DNA from: Catenulispora sp. MAP5-51
GTDB lineage: Bacteria; Actinomycetota; Actinomycetes; Streptomycetales; Catenulisporaceae
Direction of reading: 5' to 3'
Length of the DNA: 64,000 bases
Assembly (NCBI RefSeq): GCF_041261205.1
Contig: NZ_JBGCCH010000031.1
Coordinates: 58,843 to 122,842, forward strand
Made by a program: the position numbers and the translations under genes. Below, in pieces: positions 1 to 10,200 of this stretch. Numbering within the stretch: the first letter of the stretch is position 1; each line of letters opens with the position of its first letter. Below the pieces are notes generated by a model. The model searched no databases and was not told the origin of the DNA. It was given only the letters and a program-made list of their open reading frames with translations.

Positions 1-1284
1 GTTCCAGGACTGGTACATCCACGTCGTGTCCGGCTTGGCCCCGCCGTAGACGTAGTACGTCGGGGTGTAGGCCTCGTTGGCGATGGTGTGCCCGGCGTCG
101 AGGACCTGTTGCGGGGACAGGCCCGTGTTGCTCCAGTACTCCACGATGACGTCCGGGTTGACGGTGATCGTGCCGTCGCCGGACTTCAGCCCGTCGTTCC
201 ACATCCGCATCGTCTTGCCGCCGGCCCGCACGATCCCGTCGGCCCAGTTCACGAAGCCGTAGAAGGTGTCCTTCGCGGTGGCGTTGGCGCCGTAGTTCTG
301 CTGGGCGTAGGTGAGCAGCTGCGGGTAGGAGCTGTAGTTGGTGACGTACTCGTCGGCCCCAAGGTGCCAGTACGGGCTGTTCGTGAACAGCGGCTCGTAT
401 TCGGTGATCAGATCGCTGATCAGCTGCCGGGCGCCGGGGATGGTCAGGTCGATGTAGCTGGAGCTGGCGTTGCCCGAGCTGTCCTTGAGCCGGTAGTCGT
501 GGCCGATGCCCAGTTCCGCGGACAGGATCGCGTCCATGTGCCCCGGCATGTCGATCTCCGGGACCACGGTCACGTGGTACTGCTTGGCCAGCGCGATGAT
601 GTTCGCGATGTCCTGCTTGGAGTAGTGCTGCGGCGAGGTGATCTCGGGGTGGGTGGTGCTCTCCAGCCGGAAGCCGTAGGTGTCCGACAAGTGCAGGTGC
701 AGGTAGTTCATCTTCAGGTAGGACATCTCGCGGATCTGGTTCTCCACGAACGCCACGTCGAAGAACCTGCGCCCGGTGTCCAGCATCAGCCCGCGCTCGG
801 ACTTGTCCGGGGAGTCTGTGGCGGTGCCGGCCGCGATCGTCGAGCCCTGATGCAGCAGCTGCAACACCGTGCGGGTGCCCCAGAACTCGCCGGTGGTGGT
901 GCTGCCCTGGATGGCGATGCCGGCGCCGACGGTCATCGTGTAGCCCTCGGACGGCTGGCTGCCGCCGAGAGTCAGCGCGACGTCGCCGGGGCCGGCCGTG
1001 CCCTGCACCACGCCGACGGTACGGCCCTCCAGCGCGGACAGGTCGGCGGCGAAGGTGTTCGCGTCGCCTAGCAGCTGCGAGGCGTAGGCGGGATTGATGA
1101 CGACACGGCTGGCCGAGCTCCAGGTGAAGGAGCCCGAACCGGCCGACCAGGTGCGCACGGCGGGGACGGTCTGCGGCGGACCGGAGGCCGCGGCCGCGTG
1201 CGCGGTGTGCGGCGACGCGGCCATGGTGACGGGAACGACGGCGGCGATGAGGGCAGCCGCCGGGAGCATTCGGAGGGATCGCAT
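1..1284 (-). CDS. Secreted GH20 beta-N-acetylhexosaminidase, C-terminus outside window
   Basis: The 428 codons read through to the window edge without a stop, so the C-terminus lies outside. The protein opens with a signal peptide (MRSLRMLPAAALIAAVVPVT, then an Ala-rich stretch) and continues with a GH20b-like domain followed by the GH20 barrel. The family signature HLGADE is at about residues 307-312, with the Asp-Glu pair that does substrate-assisted catalysis; VPEIDMPGH lies upstream. The expected role is release of terminal GlcNAc from chitooligosaccharides outside the cell. The ATG at 1284 follows a GGAGGG-poor but purine-containing leader. A DasR-like site sits 73 bp upstream, which fits chitin-responsive control. 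The family call is firm; the exact substrate is inferred. Confidence 0.92.
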   Translation of the reverse strand, partial: MRSLRMLPAAALIAAVVPVTMAASPHTAHAAAASGPPQTVPAVRTWSAGSGSFTWSSASRVVINPAYASQLLGDANTFAADLSALEGRTVGVVQGTAGPGDVALTLGGSQPSEGYTMTVGAGIAIQGSTTTGEFWGTRTVLQLLHQGSTIAAGTATDSPDKSERGLMLDTGRRFFDVAFVENQIREMSYLKMNYLHLHLSDTYGFRLESTTHPEITSPQHYSKQDIANIIALAKQYHVTVVPEIDMPGHMDAILSAELGIGHDYRLKDSSGNASSSYIDLTIPGARQLISDLITEYEPLFTNSPYWHLGADEYVTNYSSYPQLLTYAQQNYGANATAKDTFYGFVNWADGIVRAGGKTMRMWNDGLKSGDGTITVNPDVIVEYWSNTGLSPQQVLDAGHTIANEAYTPTYYVYGGAKPDTTWMYQSWN

Positions 1285-1356
1285 GGACCTGCCCGGTTCA
1301 CTAGAGGATCACTAGGGGAGCGGTGCGTGGTTTTGAGCGAAAGGTGCGTGGGAGTG

Positions 1357-1372
1357 CGTGGTCTAGACCGCT
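1357..1372. promoter_or_regulatory. DasR-like operator (dre) upstream of GH20
   Basis: The 16-mer CGTGGTCTAGACCGCT is an almost perfect inverted repeat around TGGTCTAGACC. It matches the known DasR-responsive element of actinomycetes (AGTGGTCTAGACCACT type). It lies 73 bp before the GH20 start. DasR is a GntR repressor that is released by GlcN-6-P; the regulator gene itself is not in this window. Confidence 0.75.
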
Positions 1373-1404
1373 GGCGCGCGCTAGTGCGCAGTATTGAGCA
1401 GGGA

Positions 1405-2154
1405 TCAGCGGTTGGCAAGCGTCTCCACGAACTCTGACAAGAAGTCGGCGACCGGCTCGGGGTCGGTGAGCACGGCGAGGTGGTCGGCGGCCAGCCGGGA
1501 CGTGGGCCAGCCCAGGGCCTCCGCGCGGTCGGCCTGCTCCTGGTAGCCCTCGCTGAGCTGGAGATAGAGACACTGTGTCTCCGATGGCAACACAGTGTCC
1601 GGCATCGGCTCTTCGAAGTACGCGAGCGCGATCGGATGGAGCTCGGCCAAGAAGGCTTTTCGTTGCTCCGCTTGAGGAATCAGCTCTGGTACGAGCTCCG
1701 GTGGGAACCACCGGTTCCACGGCGGGAGCATGCCGTCGACGGCCATCGCGCCCAGGGCCTCGCGGAAGTCCGGCGGGGAGGCGTCGAAGTCGCTCAGGCC
1801 GGGGCGGGGGAGTTGGGCGTCGACGAACGCGGCGCCGATCACGCGGCCGCCCAGGGCGTTCGTGAGGGCGTCGGCGATGGCCGGGAGGTAGGCGCCGGCG
1901 CCGCTGTGGCCGGCCAGGACGATCTCGCCGCGGTGCTCGTCGTTGGCCGGCACGGTCCGGGCCACCTGGTCGGCGATGCGGCGCGCGTATGGTCCGGGTC
2001 CGGCGGCGATGCCGTGCAGGCTCGGCACCATGACGTCGTACCGGCCCCGGCCCTGGCCCTGGCCCCGGCCCCGTAGTAGCTCGGCGACCGGCTGCCAGGT
2101 CGCCGGTCCTACCAACGGGCTGTGAACCGCGATCAGAAGTGGCGTGTGTGGCAT
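1405..2154 (-). CDS. Alpha/beta-fold hydrolase
   Basis: The 249-residue protein is a single-domain alpha/beta hydrolase without signal peptide. It starts with a typical first strand (PLLIAVHSPLVGPATW) and has the nucleophile elbow GHSGAG at about residues 82-87. A C-terminal ADHLAVLTDP supplies the expected catalytic His. The length is normal for the family. The substrate cannot be told from sequence. The gene lies upstream of GH20 on the same strand, but the intervening dre site suggests separate promoters. A GACAAT box 6 nt before the ATG could serve as a leaderless promoter, though its first base departs from TANNNT. Confidence 0.85.
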   Translation of the reverse strand: MPHTPLLIAVHSPLVGPATWQPVAELLRGRGQGQGRGRYDVMVPSLHGIAAGPGPYARRIADQVARTVPANDEHRGEIVLAGHSGAGAYLPAIADALTNALGGRVIGAAFVDAQLPRPGLSDFDASPPDFREALGAMAVDGMLPPWNRWFPPELVPELIPQAEQRKAFLAELHPIALAYFEEPMPDTVLPSETQCLYLQLSEGYQEQADRAEALGWPTSRLAADHLAVLTDPEPVADFLSEFVETLANR

Positions 2155-2213
2155 GGGGTGATTGTCGCCGAGTCGCGCTCGTGAAGATTGCTTCGCTTGT
2201 CAGAGCCGCCGCG

Positions 2214-2219
2214 TAGCCT
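2214..2219 (+). promoter_or_regulatory. Leaderless -10 box of uvrB
   Basis: TAGCCT lies 7 nt before the uvrB ATG and no Shine-Dalgarno sequence precedes the start. This geometry places the transcription start on or next to the ATG. No convincing -35 box or SOS operator was found upstream. Confidence 0.55.
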
Positions 2220-2226
2220 TTGAACC

Positions 2227-4338
2227 ATGCGCCCTCTGTCCGAACTCACCCGCACCGTCGCCCCGATCGAGGTCGTCAGCGACTACCAGCCCGCCGGCGA
2301 CCAGCCCGCGGCCATCGCCGAGCTGGCCCGGCGGATCGAGGCCGGGGAGAACGACGTGGTGCTGCTGGGTGCCACCGGTACCGGCAAGTCGGCGACCACC
2401 GCCTGGCTGATCGAGAAGCTCCAGCGTCCGACGCTGGTCATGGCGCCCAACAAGACGCTGGCCGCGCAGCTGGCCAACGAGTTCCGCGAGCTGCTGCCGA
2501 ACAACGCGGTCGAGTACTTCGTCTCCTACTACGACTACTACCAGCCCGAGGCGTACGTCCCGCAGACCGACACCTACATCGAGAAGGACTCCTCGATCAA
2601 CGAGGAGGTCGAGCGGCTGCGGCACTCCACCACCAACTCGCTGCTGACCCGGCGCGACGTGGTCGTGGTCTCCACCGTGTCCTGCATCTACGGCCTGGGC
2701 ACGCCGGAGGAGTACCTGAAGAGCTCGGTGCAGCTGCGGGTCGGCGAGGAGCACGACCGGGACAAGATGCTGCGCCGCTTCGTGGACATGCAGTACGCGC
2801 GCAACGACCTGGCCTTCACCCGCGGCACCTTCCGGGTCCGCGGCGACACCGTCGAGATCTTCCCGGTCTACGAGGAGCACCCGGTCCGCATCGAGATGTT
2901 CGGCGACGAGGTCGAGCGCCTGATGACGCTGCACCCGGTCACCGGCGAGATCATCACCGTCGACGAGGAGCTGCGGGTCTTCCCGGCCACGCACTACGTC
3001 GCGGGGTCGGACCGGATGGAGCGGGCGCTGGGCGGGATCGAGATCGAACTCGCCGACCGGCTGGCCGAGCTGGAGAAGCAGGGCAAGCTGCTGGAGGCGC
3101 AGCGGCTGCGGATGCGCACCACGTACGACCTGGAGATGATGCGGCAGGTCGGGTTCACTTCCGGCATCGAGAACTACTCGCGGCACATCGACGGCCGTGC
3201 GCCCGGCTCGGCGCCGTCCACCCTGATCGACTTCTTCCCCGAGGACTTCCTGCTGGTCATCGACGAGTCGCACGTCACCGTGCCGCAGATCGGCGCGATG
3301 CACGAGGGCGACGCCTCCCGCAAGCGCACCCTGGTAGAGCACGGCTTCCGCCTCCCCTCGGCGATCGACAACCGTCCGCTGCGCTGGGAGGAGTTCGAGG
3401 AGCGCATCGGCCAGACCGTCTACCTCTCGGCCACCCCGGGCCCGTACGAGCTGGCCAAGCAGGCCGACGAGCCCTCGAAGAACCCGGTCGAGCAGATCAT
3501 CCGCCCCACCGGCCTGGTCGACCCGCAGGTGGTGCTCAAGCCGACGCACGGCCAGATCGACGACCTGGTCGCCGAGGTCCAGGCCCGCGCGGCCCGCGAC
3601 GAGCGCTCCCTGGTCACGACGCTGACCAAGAAGATGTCTGAGGACCTGACCGACTACCTGCTCGAGCGCGGCGTTCGCACGCGCTACCTGCACTCCGAGG
3701 TCGACACGCTGCGCCGCGTGGAGCTGCTGCGCGAGCTGCGCCTGGGCGAGTACGACGTCCTGGTCGGCATCAACCTGCTGCGCGAGGGCCTGGACCTGCC
3801 CGAGGTGTCCCTGGTGGCGATCCTGGACGCGGACAAGGAAGGCTTCCTGCGCAGCGGCCGCTCGCTGATCCAGACCATCGGCCGCGCGGCCCGCAACGTC
3901 TCCGGCGAAGTGCACATGTACGCCGACACCATCACGCCCTCGATGCGGCTGGCGATCGACGAGACCAACCGCCGCCGCGAGAAGCAGGTCGCCTACAACG
4001 AGGCCAACGGAGTCGACCCGCAGCCGCTGCGCAAGCGCATCGCCGACATCACCGACCTGCTGGCCCGCGAGGACGCCGACACCGCCGAACTGCTCGGCGG
4101 CTCGGGCCGGCAGCAGTCGCGCGGCAAGGCCCCCGTCCCGGGCGTCGCCTCGAAGGGCAGCGTGCGGACGCTGGACCTGGCCGGCAAGCCGGCCGAGGAG
4201 CTGCTGGGCCTGATCGAGGACCTGTCCCAGCAGATGCACGCCGCCGCCGCGGAGCTCCAGTTCGAGCTCGCGGCACGGTTCCGCGACGAGATCGGGGAGC
4301 TGAAGAAGGAGCTGCGGGCCATGCAGGCGGCGATGTAG
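2227..4338 (+). CDS. uvrB: Excinuclease ABC subunit B
   Basis: The 703-residue protein is full length for UvrB, the helicase-like subunit that receives damage from UvrA and recruits UvrC in nucleotide excision repair. Walker A GATGTGKS is at about residues 47-54. The beta-hairpin region with [12 protein letters not shown] follows. DESH (motif II) is near residue 344 and the late helicase motif QTIGRAARN near 545. A C-terminal UVR motif (about 665-700, [14 protein letters not shown]) is the UvrC-interaction module. uvrA and uvrC are elsewhere in the window (44281 and 50149). The gene is transcribed alone and appears leaderless. Confidence 0.98.
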   Translation: MRPLSELTRTVAPIEVVSDYQPAGDQPAAIAELARRIEAGENDVVLLGATGTGKSATTAWLIEKLQRPTLVMAPNKTLAAQLANEFRELLPNNAVEYFVSYYDYYQPEAYVPQTDTYIEKDSSINEEVERLRHSTTNSLLTRRDVVVVSTVSCIYGLGTPEEYLKSSVQLRVGEEHDRDKMLRRFVDMQYARNDLAFTRGTFRVRGDTVEIFPVYEEHPVRIEMFGDEVERLMTLHPVTGEIITVDEELRVFPATHYVAGSDRMERALGGIEIELADRLAELEKQGKLLEAQRLRMRTTYDLEMMRQVGFTSGIENYSRHIDGRAPGSAPSTLIDFFPEDFLLVIDESHVTVPQIGAMHEGDASRKRTLVEHGFRLPSAIDNRPLRWEEFEERIGQTVYLSATPGPYELAKQADEPSKNPVEQIIRPTGLVDPQVVLKPTHGQIDDLVAEVQARAARDERSLVTTLTKKMSEDLTDYLLERGVRTRYLHSEVDTLRRVELLRELRLGEYDVLVGINLLREGLDLPEVSLVAILDADKEGFLRSGRSLIQTIGRAARNVSGEVHMYADTITPSMRLAIDETNRRREKQVAYNEANGVDPQPLRKRIADITDLLAREDADTAELLGGSGRQQSRGKAPVPGVASKGSVRTLDLAGKPAEELLGLIEDLSQQMHAAAAELQFELAARFRDEIGELKKELRAMQAAM

Positions 4339-4822
4339 CCGGGAGCGGCGAGCAGGGGGCTGGCTGGGCCGGCGGGACGGCAGGGCTTGCGGGCGTGCTC
4401 GGCGGCTGGTTGGCGCCGCGACTGACGGCGCGGCCGGCCGGCCGCGGCTTGGTCGGCGGGCAGTCGGCTGGCGGCTGGCGGGCGGCTCGGTTACAGCGGC
4501 GGTCTGGCGGCGCGGCCGGCAGGCGGCCGGCAGGCGGCCGGCTTGCGGCTTGCGGCTCGCGAACCAGCTCGGCCCGCGCTGCTTGGTGCGTTTCGGTGCT
4601 GGTGGGCGGCTCGCGCGGGGCAATAGCGCGGGCCGCTTCTTGCATGGGCCCGGCCGCGTCCGGACATGCGGCTCGGCCGGCGGGCATGGCTGAGCCTGCG
4701 GCGGGTACCCGGCGCGTCCAGATGATCGCGACAGCGCATGAGCCGGCGCGGGGATCCCGCCGGTTCCGCGTGTCGGTGATATCCCGGCGTCCCCAGCGGG
4801 CATTACTCTGGGAGAGAGGAGC
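4339..4822. other. Gene-free GC-rich gap with short direct repeats
   Basis: This 484-bp spacer between uvrB and the next gene is extremely GC-rich and built of short imperfect repeats (GGCGGCTGGCGGGC-like, and AGGCGGCCGGC repeated near 4512-4545). Open frames across it on both strands are compositional and lack family features. Only the last 40 bp look promoter-like. Confidence 0.5.
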
Positions 4823-5329
4823 GTGGGTACCGCGATGACCAGGTCCGATCCGCGCCGCATTCGCAGCGGCGACGAGCCCATGCACGCGCGCAGTCCGCTG
4901 CGCATGCGGTTGACCATGGCGTTGATCGGGCTGGCCAGTGCTATCGGCGGGGTCGTCTTCTTCCTCACCCAGCACGCGGTCGGCTTCGTCGTCTTCTGTG
5001 CGGTCGTCGGGTTGGTCGCGCTGGTCGATGCGATCGTGGTGGCGCGGCACATCCGTCAGGGTCCGCATTGGCAGCCCGGGCGGGACATTCCGCCGTACCG
5101 GCCCGTGGAGGAGCCCGGGGACGAGCTCGACCAGCGTTCGCCGCTGTCGCAGCACACGCGCGAGCATGTGTACCTCGCCATGATGGGCACCTGCCTGGTG
5201 CTGGTCGTCCTGGCCTGGACCGTCGTGCGCCTGTTCTCGCCGGGGCTCGCGATCGCGATGAGCGTGATCGCGGCGTTCATCCCGCCGTTCGCGGTGATGG
5301 TGGCGAACGCGCGGGGGCGGGATTGGTGA
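4823..5329 (+). CDS. Membrane protein fusing DUF6343- and DUF3099-like domains
   Basis: The 168-residue protein has four predicted membrane helices in two pairs. Residues about 22-76 (ARSPLRMRL then two helices ending in VVARH) resemble the small DUF6343 proteins. Residues about 106-168 (SQHTREHVYLAMMGTCLVLV, VVRLFSPGLAIAMSVIAAFI, ANARGRDW) resemble DUF3099 proteins. In Streptomyces these are separate short membrane proteins of unknown function, so a fusion is inferred. The start is either GTG 4823, served by GGAG at 4811-4814, or ATG 4835. The next gene overlaps the stop. Confidence 0.75.
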   Translation: MGTAMTRSDPRRIRSGDEPMHARSPLRMRLTMALIGLASAIGGVVFFLTQHAVGFVVFCAVVGLVALVDAIVVARHIRQGPHWQPGRDIPPYRPVEEPGDELDQRSPLSQHTREHVYLAMMGTCLVLVVLAWTVVRLFSPGLAIAMSVIAAFIPPFAVMVANARGRDW

Positions 5330-6189
5330 GTATGGCGGCGCTCGGGGTGGACGGTGTCCCGGCCCTGGACCCGTTGAGCTATCCCGGCCGTGTCGTCGAT
5401 CAGCCCGTGTTGCTGTGCGGCTCGCAGGTGCTGCCGATGACCCCCGCAGCCGGGCCGATGGGGGACTGGAGCGTAAACGAGGATGCCGTCAGAGCGCTCG
5501 ATGAAGTGCTCGCAGAGCTGGCGCAACCACCGGCCGGCAAACGCCATCCGGTGATCGCTGTCGGCTCCAACGGCGCCCCCGGCCAGCTCCGCCACAAGCT
5601 GCACCGCCTCGGCCTGCCCGTCGTGGTTCCGATGACACCGCTGCGCGTCTCAGGGCTCGGCATCGGCGTCTCGGCCCACGTGGGCTTGAACGGCTACGTC
5701 GCCAACTCCCCGTTCCTCGACCCCGGCGGCACCGCCGAGGTCGTCCTCACGCTCCTGGACCCCGACCAGCTGCATGCCGTCGACGACACCGAACTACCCC
5801 GCTACCGCAGAGTCCTGCTGCCGGCTGCTGACTTCCCGATGGTCCTGCCCTCCGGCGAGCATCTGGACGCCGCCTACCTGTACGTCAACGCGACCGGCGT
5901 CCTGGCCGACTCCGACGGGACCCCACGCCGCCCCGGCCCGCAGACCGCGCTGCTCGCCGAGCTGCTGCACAGGTCGCCGCGCCTGCGCGAGCTGTTCGAC
6001 TCCCCGCAGGACTGGGTCACCAAGGCGCGGGCCGACGCGGATCTGCGGGCCGCGGTCAAGCGGATCTTCCACGACTCCGGCTGGGTCCTTCCGCAGGACG
6101 CCTGGCGCCAGAGCACGAGCGACCCCGGCACCCCGGCCGCCTCCTACGCCGAGCTCTCGCCTCTGGCGACCGGCCGCGACCACCCGTAG
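5326..6189 (+). CDS. Conserved hypothetical protein, coupled to upstream membrane protein
   Basis: The protein has 287 residues from GTG 5326 (or 285 from ATG 5332). GTG 5326 overlaps the upstream stop as GTGA, which suggests translational coupling and a shared role with the DUF6343/DUF3099 protein. No signal peptide or membrane helix is seen. A motif VIAVGSNGAPGQLRHKL at about residues 67-83 recalls uncharacterised bacterial proteins that start with a similar glycine-rich segment. I do not recognise a catalytic signature and assign no function. The codon usage matches neighbouring genes. Confidence 0.75.
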   Translation: MSMAALGVDGVPALDPLSYPGRVVDQPVLLCGSQVLPMTPAAGPMGDWSVNEDAVRALDEVLAELAQPPAGKRHPVIAVGSNGAPGQLRHKLHRLGLPVVVPMTPLRVSGLGIGVSAHVGLNGYVANSPFLDPGGTAEVVLTLLDPDQLHAVDDTELPRYRRVLLPAADFPMVLPSGEHLDAAYLYVNATGVLADSDGTPRRPGPQTALLAELLHRSPRLRELFDSPQDWVTKARADADLRAAVKRIFHDSGWVLPQDAWRQSTSDPGTPAASYAELSPLATGRDHP

Positions 6190-6209
6190 GCTGCACTCTG
6201 CGGTCCCGC

Positions 6210-6229
6210 AACTGTAACGTGTTCTAGTT
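6210..6229. promoter_or_regulatory. KstR-like palindromic operator before LLM oxidoreductase
   Basis: AACTGTAACGTGTTCTAGTT is symmetric as AACTNNAACNNGTTNNAGTT. The inner 14 bp (6213-6226) fit TNNAACNNGTTNNA, the motif known for the TetR repressor KstR of sterol and lipid catabolism. It lies 15 bp before the ATG at 6245. The assignment to KstR itself is an inference; another TetR protein could use it. Confidence 0.45.
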
Positions 6230-6244
6230 CGGCAAGGAGCCCTG

Positions 6245-7276
6245 ATGACCACGGACCTCAAGCTCGGCCTCCAACTCGGCTACTGGGCCTCCAAGCCGCC
6301 CGAGTACGACTGGGTGGGTCTGGTGAAGTACGCGGAGGACCTCGGCTTCGACTCGGTCTGGACCGCCGAGTCCTGGGGCTCCGACGTGTTCACGCCGCTG
6401 GCCTATCTGGCCGCCAGCACCAGCCGCATCCGCCTGGGCACCGGCATCGCGCAGATGGCGGCCCGCACGCCCACCGCCACGGCGATGCACGCCATCACCC
6501 TGGACCACCTGTCCGGCGGCCGTGTGATCCTGGGCCTGGGCCTGAGCGGCCCGCAGGTCGTCGAGGGTTGGTACGGCCGGCCCTATCCCAAGCCGCTGGC
6601 GCGCACGCGCGAGTACGTCGAGGTGATCCGCAAGGTCCTGCGCCGCGAGACGGTCACCAGCGACGGCGAGTACTACCCGCTGCCCTACCGGGGCCTGGAC
6701 GCGATGGGCCTGGGCAAGCCGCTGCGCACCAACCTGCGTCCGCTGCGCAAGGACCTGCCGATCATCCTGGGTGCCGAGGGCCCCAAGAACGTGGCCCTGA
6801 CCGCCGAGATCGCCGACGGCTGGCTCCCGCTGTACTACGTCCCGGAGCGCCCCGAGGTCTACGCCGACCAGATCGCCGGCGCCAGGGACGGCTTCGAGAT
6901 CACCGCCATGGTCCACCTCGCCTTCACCGGCTCCTCCGCCGAGGACATCGAGCAGGCCCTGTGGCCCATCAAGGGCGCCCTGGCTTTCTACGTCGGAGGC
7001 ATGGGCGCCAAGGGTGCGAACTTCCACAAGAACCTGATGGTCCGCATGGGGTACGAGGCCGAGGCCGACCGCATCCAGGAGCTGTTCCTGGACGGCAAGC
7101 GCGAGGAGGCCGTGATGGCCGTCCCCAGCGCCTTCGCCGACGAGATCTCGCTGGTCGGCCCGGCCGAGCGGATCAAGGAGCGGCTGGCGGCCTGGCGGGC
7201 TTCGCCGGTGACGACGCTGCTGGTGACAGCGCGGGAGCAGGAGACGCTGCGCGCGCTGGCGGATTTGGTCCTGTAG
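6245..7276 (+). CDS. LLM-class F420-dependent oxidoreductase
   Basis: The 343-residue protein is a luciferase-like TIM-barrel oxidoreductase. Early LGYWASKPPEYDWVGLVKYAEDLGFDSVW-type residues, LGTGIAQMAARTPT and LSGGRVILGLGLSG are the hallmarks of the F420-using branch. Its length is typical. The start ATG is preceded by AAGGAG at 6234-6239. Such enzymes reduce or oxidise small organic substrates with F420; the substrate is unknown. A KstR-like palindrome overlaps the promoter, which would fit a lipid or sterol setting. Its last 104 bp overlap the convergent NACHT gene. Confidence 0.9.
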   Translation: MTTDLKLGLQLGYWASKPPEYDWVGLVKYAEDLGFDSVWTAESWGSDVFTPLAYLAASTSRIRLGTGIAQMAARTPTATAMHAITLDHLSGGRVILGLGLSGPQVVEGWYGRPYPKPLARTREYVEVIRKVLRRETVTSDGEYYPLPYRGLDAMGLGKPLRTNLRPLRKDLPIILGAEGPKNVALTAEIADGWLPLYYVPERPEVYADQIAGARDGFEITAMVHLAFTGSSAEDIEQALWPIKGALAFYVGGMGAKGANFHKNLMVRMGYEAEADRIQELFLDGKREEAVMAVPSAFADEISLVGPAERIKERLAAWRASPVTTLLVTAREQETLRALADLVL

Positions 7277-10200
7277 CCCGTTTTGGTTCTATGGCCCGAG
7301 TCGGTTCTATAGCCCGACTCGGTTCTGTCGGCGGCAGGCTCGCGATCAGCAGGTTCTCCAGACGTTCGTGCAGGCGGACGACCTGCGGGTCGCGGGCCGT
7401 GAAGACGGCGTCGGACAGCAGCAGGGCCAGCAGTTCCTCGCGGGCGGCGGCGGTCAGCGAGTCCAGCTCGACCGCGGTGGTGAACACGCTGAGCGCGAGC
7501 TTGTCGTAGAGCTCTGTCTCGTGCTGGAACTTCGCCTTCAGCCGGGGCAGCGAGCGGGCCAGCTCGATGATCGCCTCGTCGGCCGGCTCGGTCAGGTACG
7601 GGGCCACGAACGCCGTGGTCAGCAGCGCGGTGGCGGTCACCAGGCGGCCGTCCTTGGTGTTGTACAGGGCGTTCCCCAGGGTCGGCAGCGCGCCGGCCAC
7701 CGCCATCATGTTGTGCATCGCGACGTCCATGCGCCGGTCCATCAGGAAGTTCGCCCGCCGCGCCAGCTCGTCGTGCGAGTGCGACTCCCACCGGCCGCCG
7801 TCGGGCCACGGCACGTCGGGGATGTCGTACGACCACTTCATGTCGGGCTTGGCAATCGGTACGACGGCCGGCCCGACGTGCACGATGATGTCCCGGCCCT
7901 CCCCGTGCCACACGCGCTCGACCGCCAGGGCGTCGGCGAGCCCGTTCCAGCCCTCGCCCCGGACGCAGCTGCGCCACAGGTTCGACAGCCGGTGCCATTC
8001 GTACACCGCGCCGTTGCCCTTCTCCGGGAACAGCTCGCGCAGACTGACCCGGTCGCGGGTCAGGGCCAGCAGCAGGAACAGGTTCGCGTTCCAACAGCTG
8101 GCCCGGGTCACCACCTCGGCGGCCACCGGCTGGTAGTCGGAGTACGTGTGGTCGGTGCGCTGCATGAGGCTGCCGTGGAAGAGCTTGACGACGATGTCGG
8201 TCATGGCGCTGCGCATCGCCGGGGCGTGGTGGGCGATCAGCTCCCCGATGTATTCCACGATCGGCGCGCGGGCCGCCAGGCAGTCGAACGACAGCAGCGC
8301 GTAGAGCATCGCGTCGTTGACCGTCCGGGACACCGCGTACGTCGACGCCAGGTGCTGCGCGGCGAGCTCGGCGAGCAGCCGCACGACCAGGCGCGCGATG
8401 AGGTACTCGCTGAAGGTGGCGTGCAGGAACTCATAGGTCTGCAACTCCCCGCCGTCGCGGGTGGCCTGGACGTTGTGGATGAAGAAGAACCGGCCCACCA
8501 TCTGCTGCCCGGCGCTGAGCGTCGAGCGGAAGGTGTTCTGGTTGCGCTCGGCCTCCCAGATGCCCAGGGCGCGCAGGTCCTCGGTGAGGCTGTCGGCATC
8601 GATCCACTGCGCGCCCCGGTTGAACATGGAGAAGGCGACGATCGACAGCCGCAGCAGCTCCACCTCGATCCGGCGGTCCAGGTCGGAGATGTCAGGGTCC
8701 TTCGTCAGCTCGCGGCGGGCGAAGTCCTTCAGCAGCTGCTCGTACACCGCGCTCTGGCTCAGGCCCGGGGAGACCGCGGTCAGCGCGTTGTCCGTGGCGT
8801 CGTACAACGCCAGCATCAGCAACAGCAGCGGCTGCTCGGCCAGCGTGCGGTAGCGCAGGATCGTGGGCGCCGACAGCGGCAGCACGGAACGATTGGCCAG
8901 CGTCGCGCTGTTGGCCCGGTTCCAGATGTCGATCCAGGCGACGATCTGCGCGTCGTCGAACGGCTCCAGCCGGATGATCGGCATGTCGCTGGGCAGCGTC
9001 GCGCGGCCGGCGACGGCGGTCCGGCTGGTGACGATCACCGCGACTGAGCGGCCCTGGTCCAGTTCGCGTTCCTGGAAGCGTTCGATCCGCTGCAGGAAGT
9101 CGGTCTGGGCCACCCCGGTGGCCTGCAGCAGCTCGTCGAAGCCGTCCAGGATCACCACCGGGGTCAGGGCCGGGTCGGCGGTGGCGAAGCGGGTCCACTG
9201 GACGTCCTGGCCGGTCTGCTCGCGGATCGCGGACTCGATGTAGTCCTGCAGGTCGGCCTCGGCGTTGACGCGGCGCAGCTCGACCCGGACCGGCAGGAAG
9301 TGCTCGGCCGGCAGGCGCGCGGCCAGGATGCGGGTGAGCACCGACTTGCCGGAGCCGGGCTGGCCGAGGATCAGCAGCGGCGTGCTCAGCGCGTATTCGG
9401 ACATCAGGTAGGTGCCCAGCAGGGTGGGCAGGTCGTGCCGCAACTCGTGCCGGTCCCAGCTCTGGCTGGTGGGAAGTCTTCCGAAGGCGAGCCGGAAACT
9501 GTGGTCGACGTAGCCCTCGCCCAGGGACGGCAGCGTCAGGTGGGAGTCCGGGCCGTTGGTGAGCAGGATCGGCTTGGCCAGGCCCGCCCGGTAGGCGCGG
9601 GCCAGGGCTTCCTGTTGGTGCGCGGGGAATCCGGCCGTCAGCGGGGCCAACAGCGTCTCCAGGCTCGCCAGGCCGGCGGTCAGCCGCTCGCGGGTCGCGG
9701 CGTGGGCCTGGAGGTTGACCCAGACCCCGAACTCGGGGCATTCGGCCGACAGGCGCCGCAGGTTCTCCTGGTAGCGCGCGGCGGCCTGGTCCGGCACCTG
9801 CTCTTTCAGCAGAGTACTGAGACGGTCGTGCTCGGTCGCGGTGAGCTCGTCCCACAGCGCCAGGCCGGTGAGGAACCGGAAGGAGTCCGCGGCCATCTTC
9901 GCGAAGATGGCCAGCGAGGTGTTGTCCCACAGCGGCGAGCCGTAGTTCTCCTTGCGGCACAGCTCCTGGAACAGGGCGCGCCACCCGAGGTCTGATTCGG
10001 AGCCGGTGGCCAGGGCCGTTTCCTGGGATGCCGAGAAGTGGACGGTCCCGGCGTCCTGGAACTCGCTCATAGCCGCGCCGAAGGCGTCGAAGTACGCGGT
10101 GATCCTGATGATCTCGTGCGCCGCGTGGATCCGCTCGGTGCGGGTCAGCCGGTCCAGGCCGCGCAGCTTCTCGCCGAACCTGTCGAGCACCTTCTCCAGC

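Noticed and set aside
2161..2226. LexA/SOS operator before uvrB, also sought before uvrA and uvrC
   Set aside because: No GAAC-N4-GTTC-type palindrome is present in the upstream regions.
4395..4838. Plus-strand 147-codon frame in the uvrB spacer
   Set aside because: It is made of Gly/Arg/Ala from GC-rich repeats, has no ribosome-binding site and no family resemblance.
2200..5052. Long minus-strand open frame opposite uvrB
   Set aside because: It is a GC-bias shadow of uvrB with no family features and passes through the repeat-rich gap.
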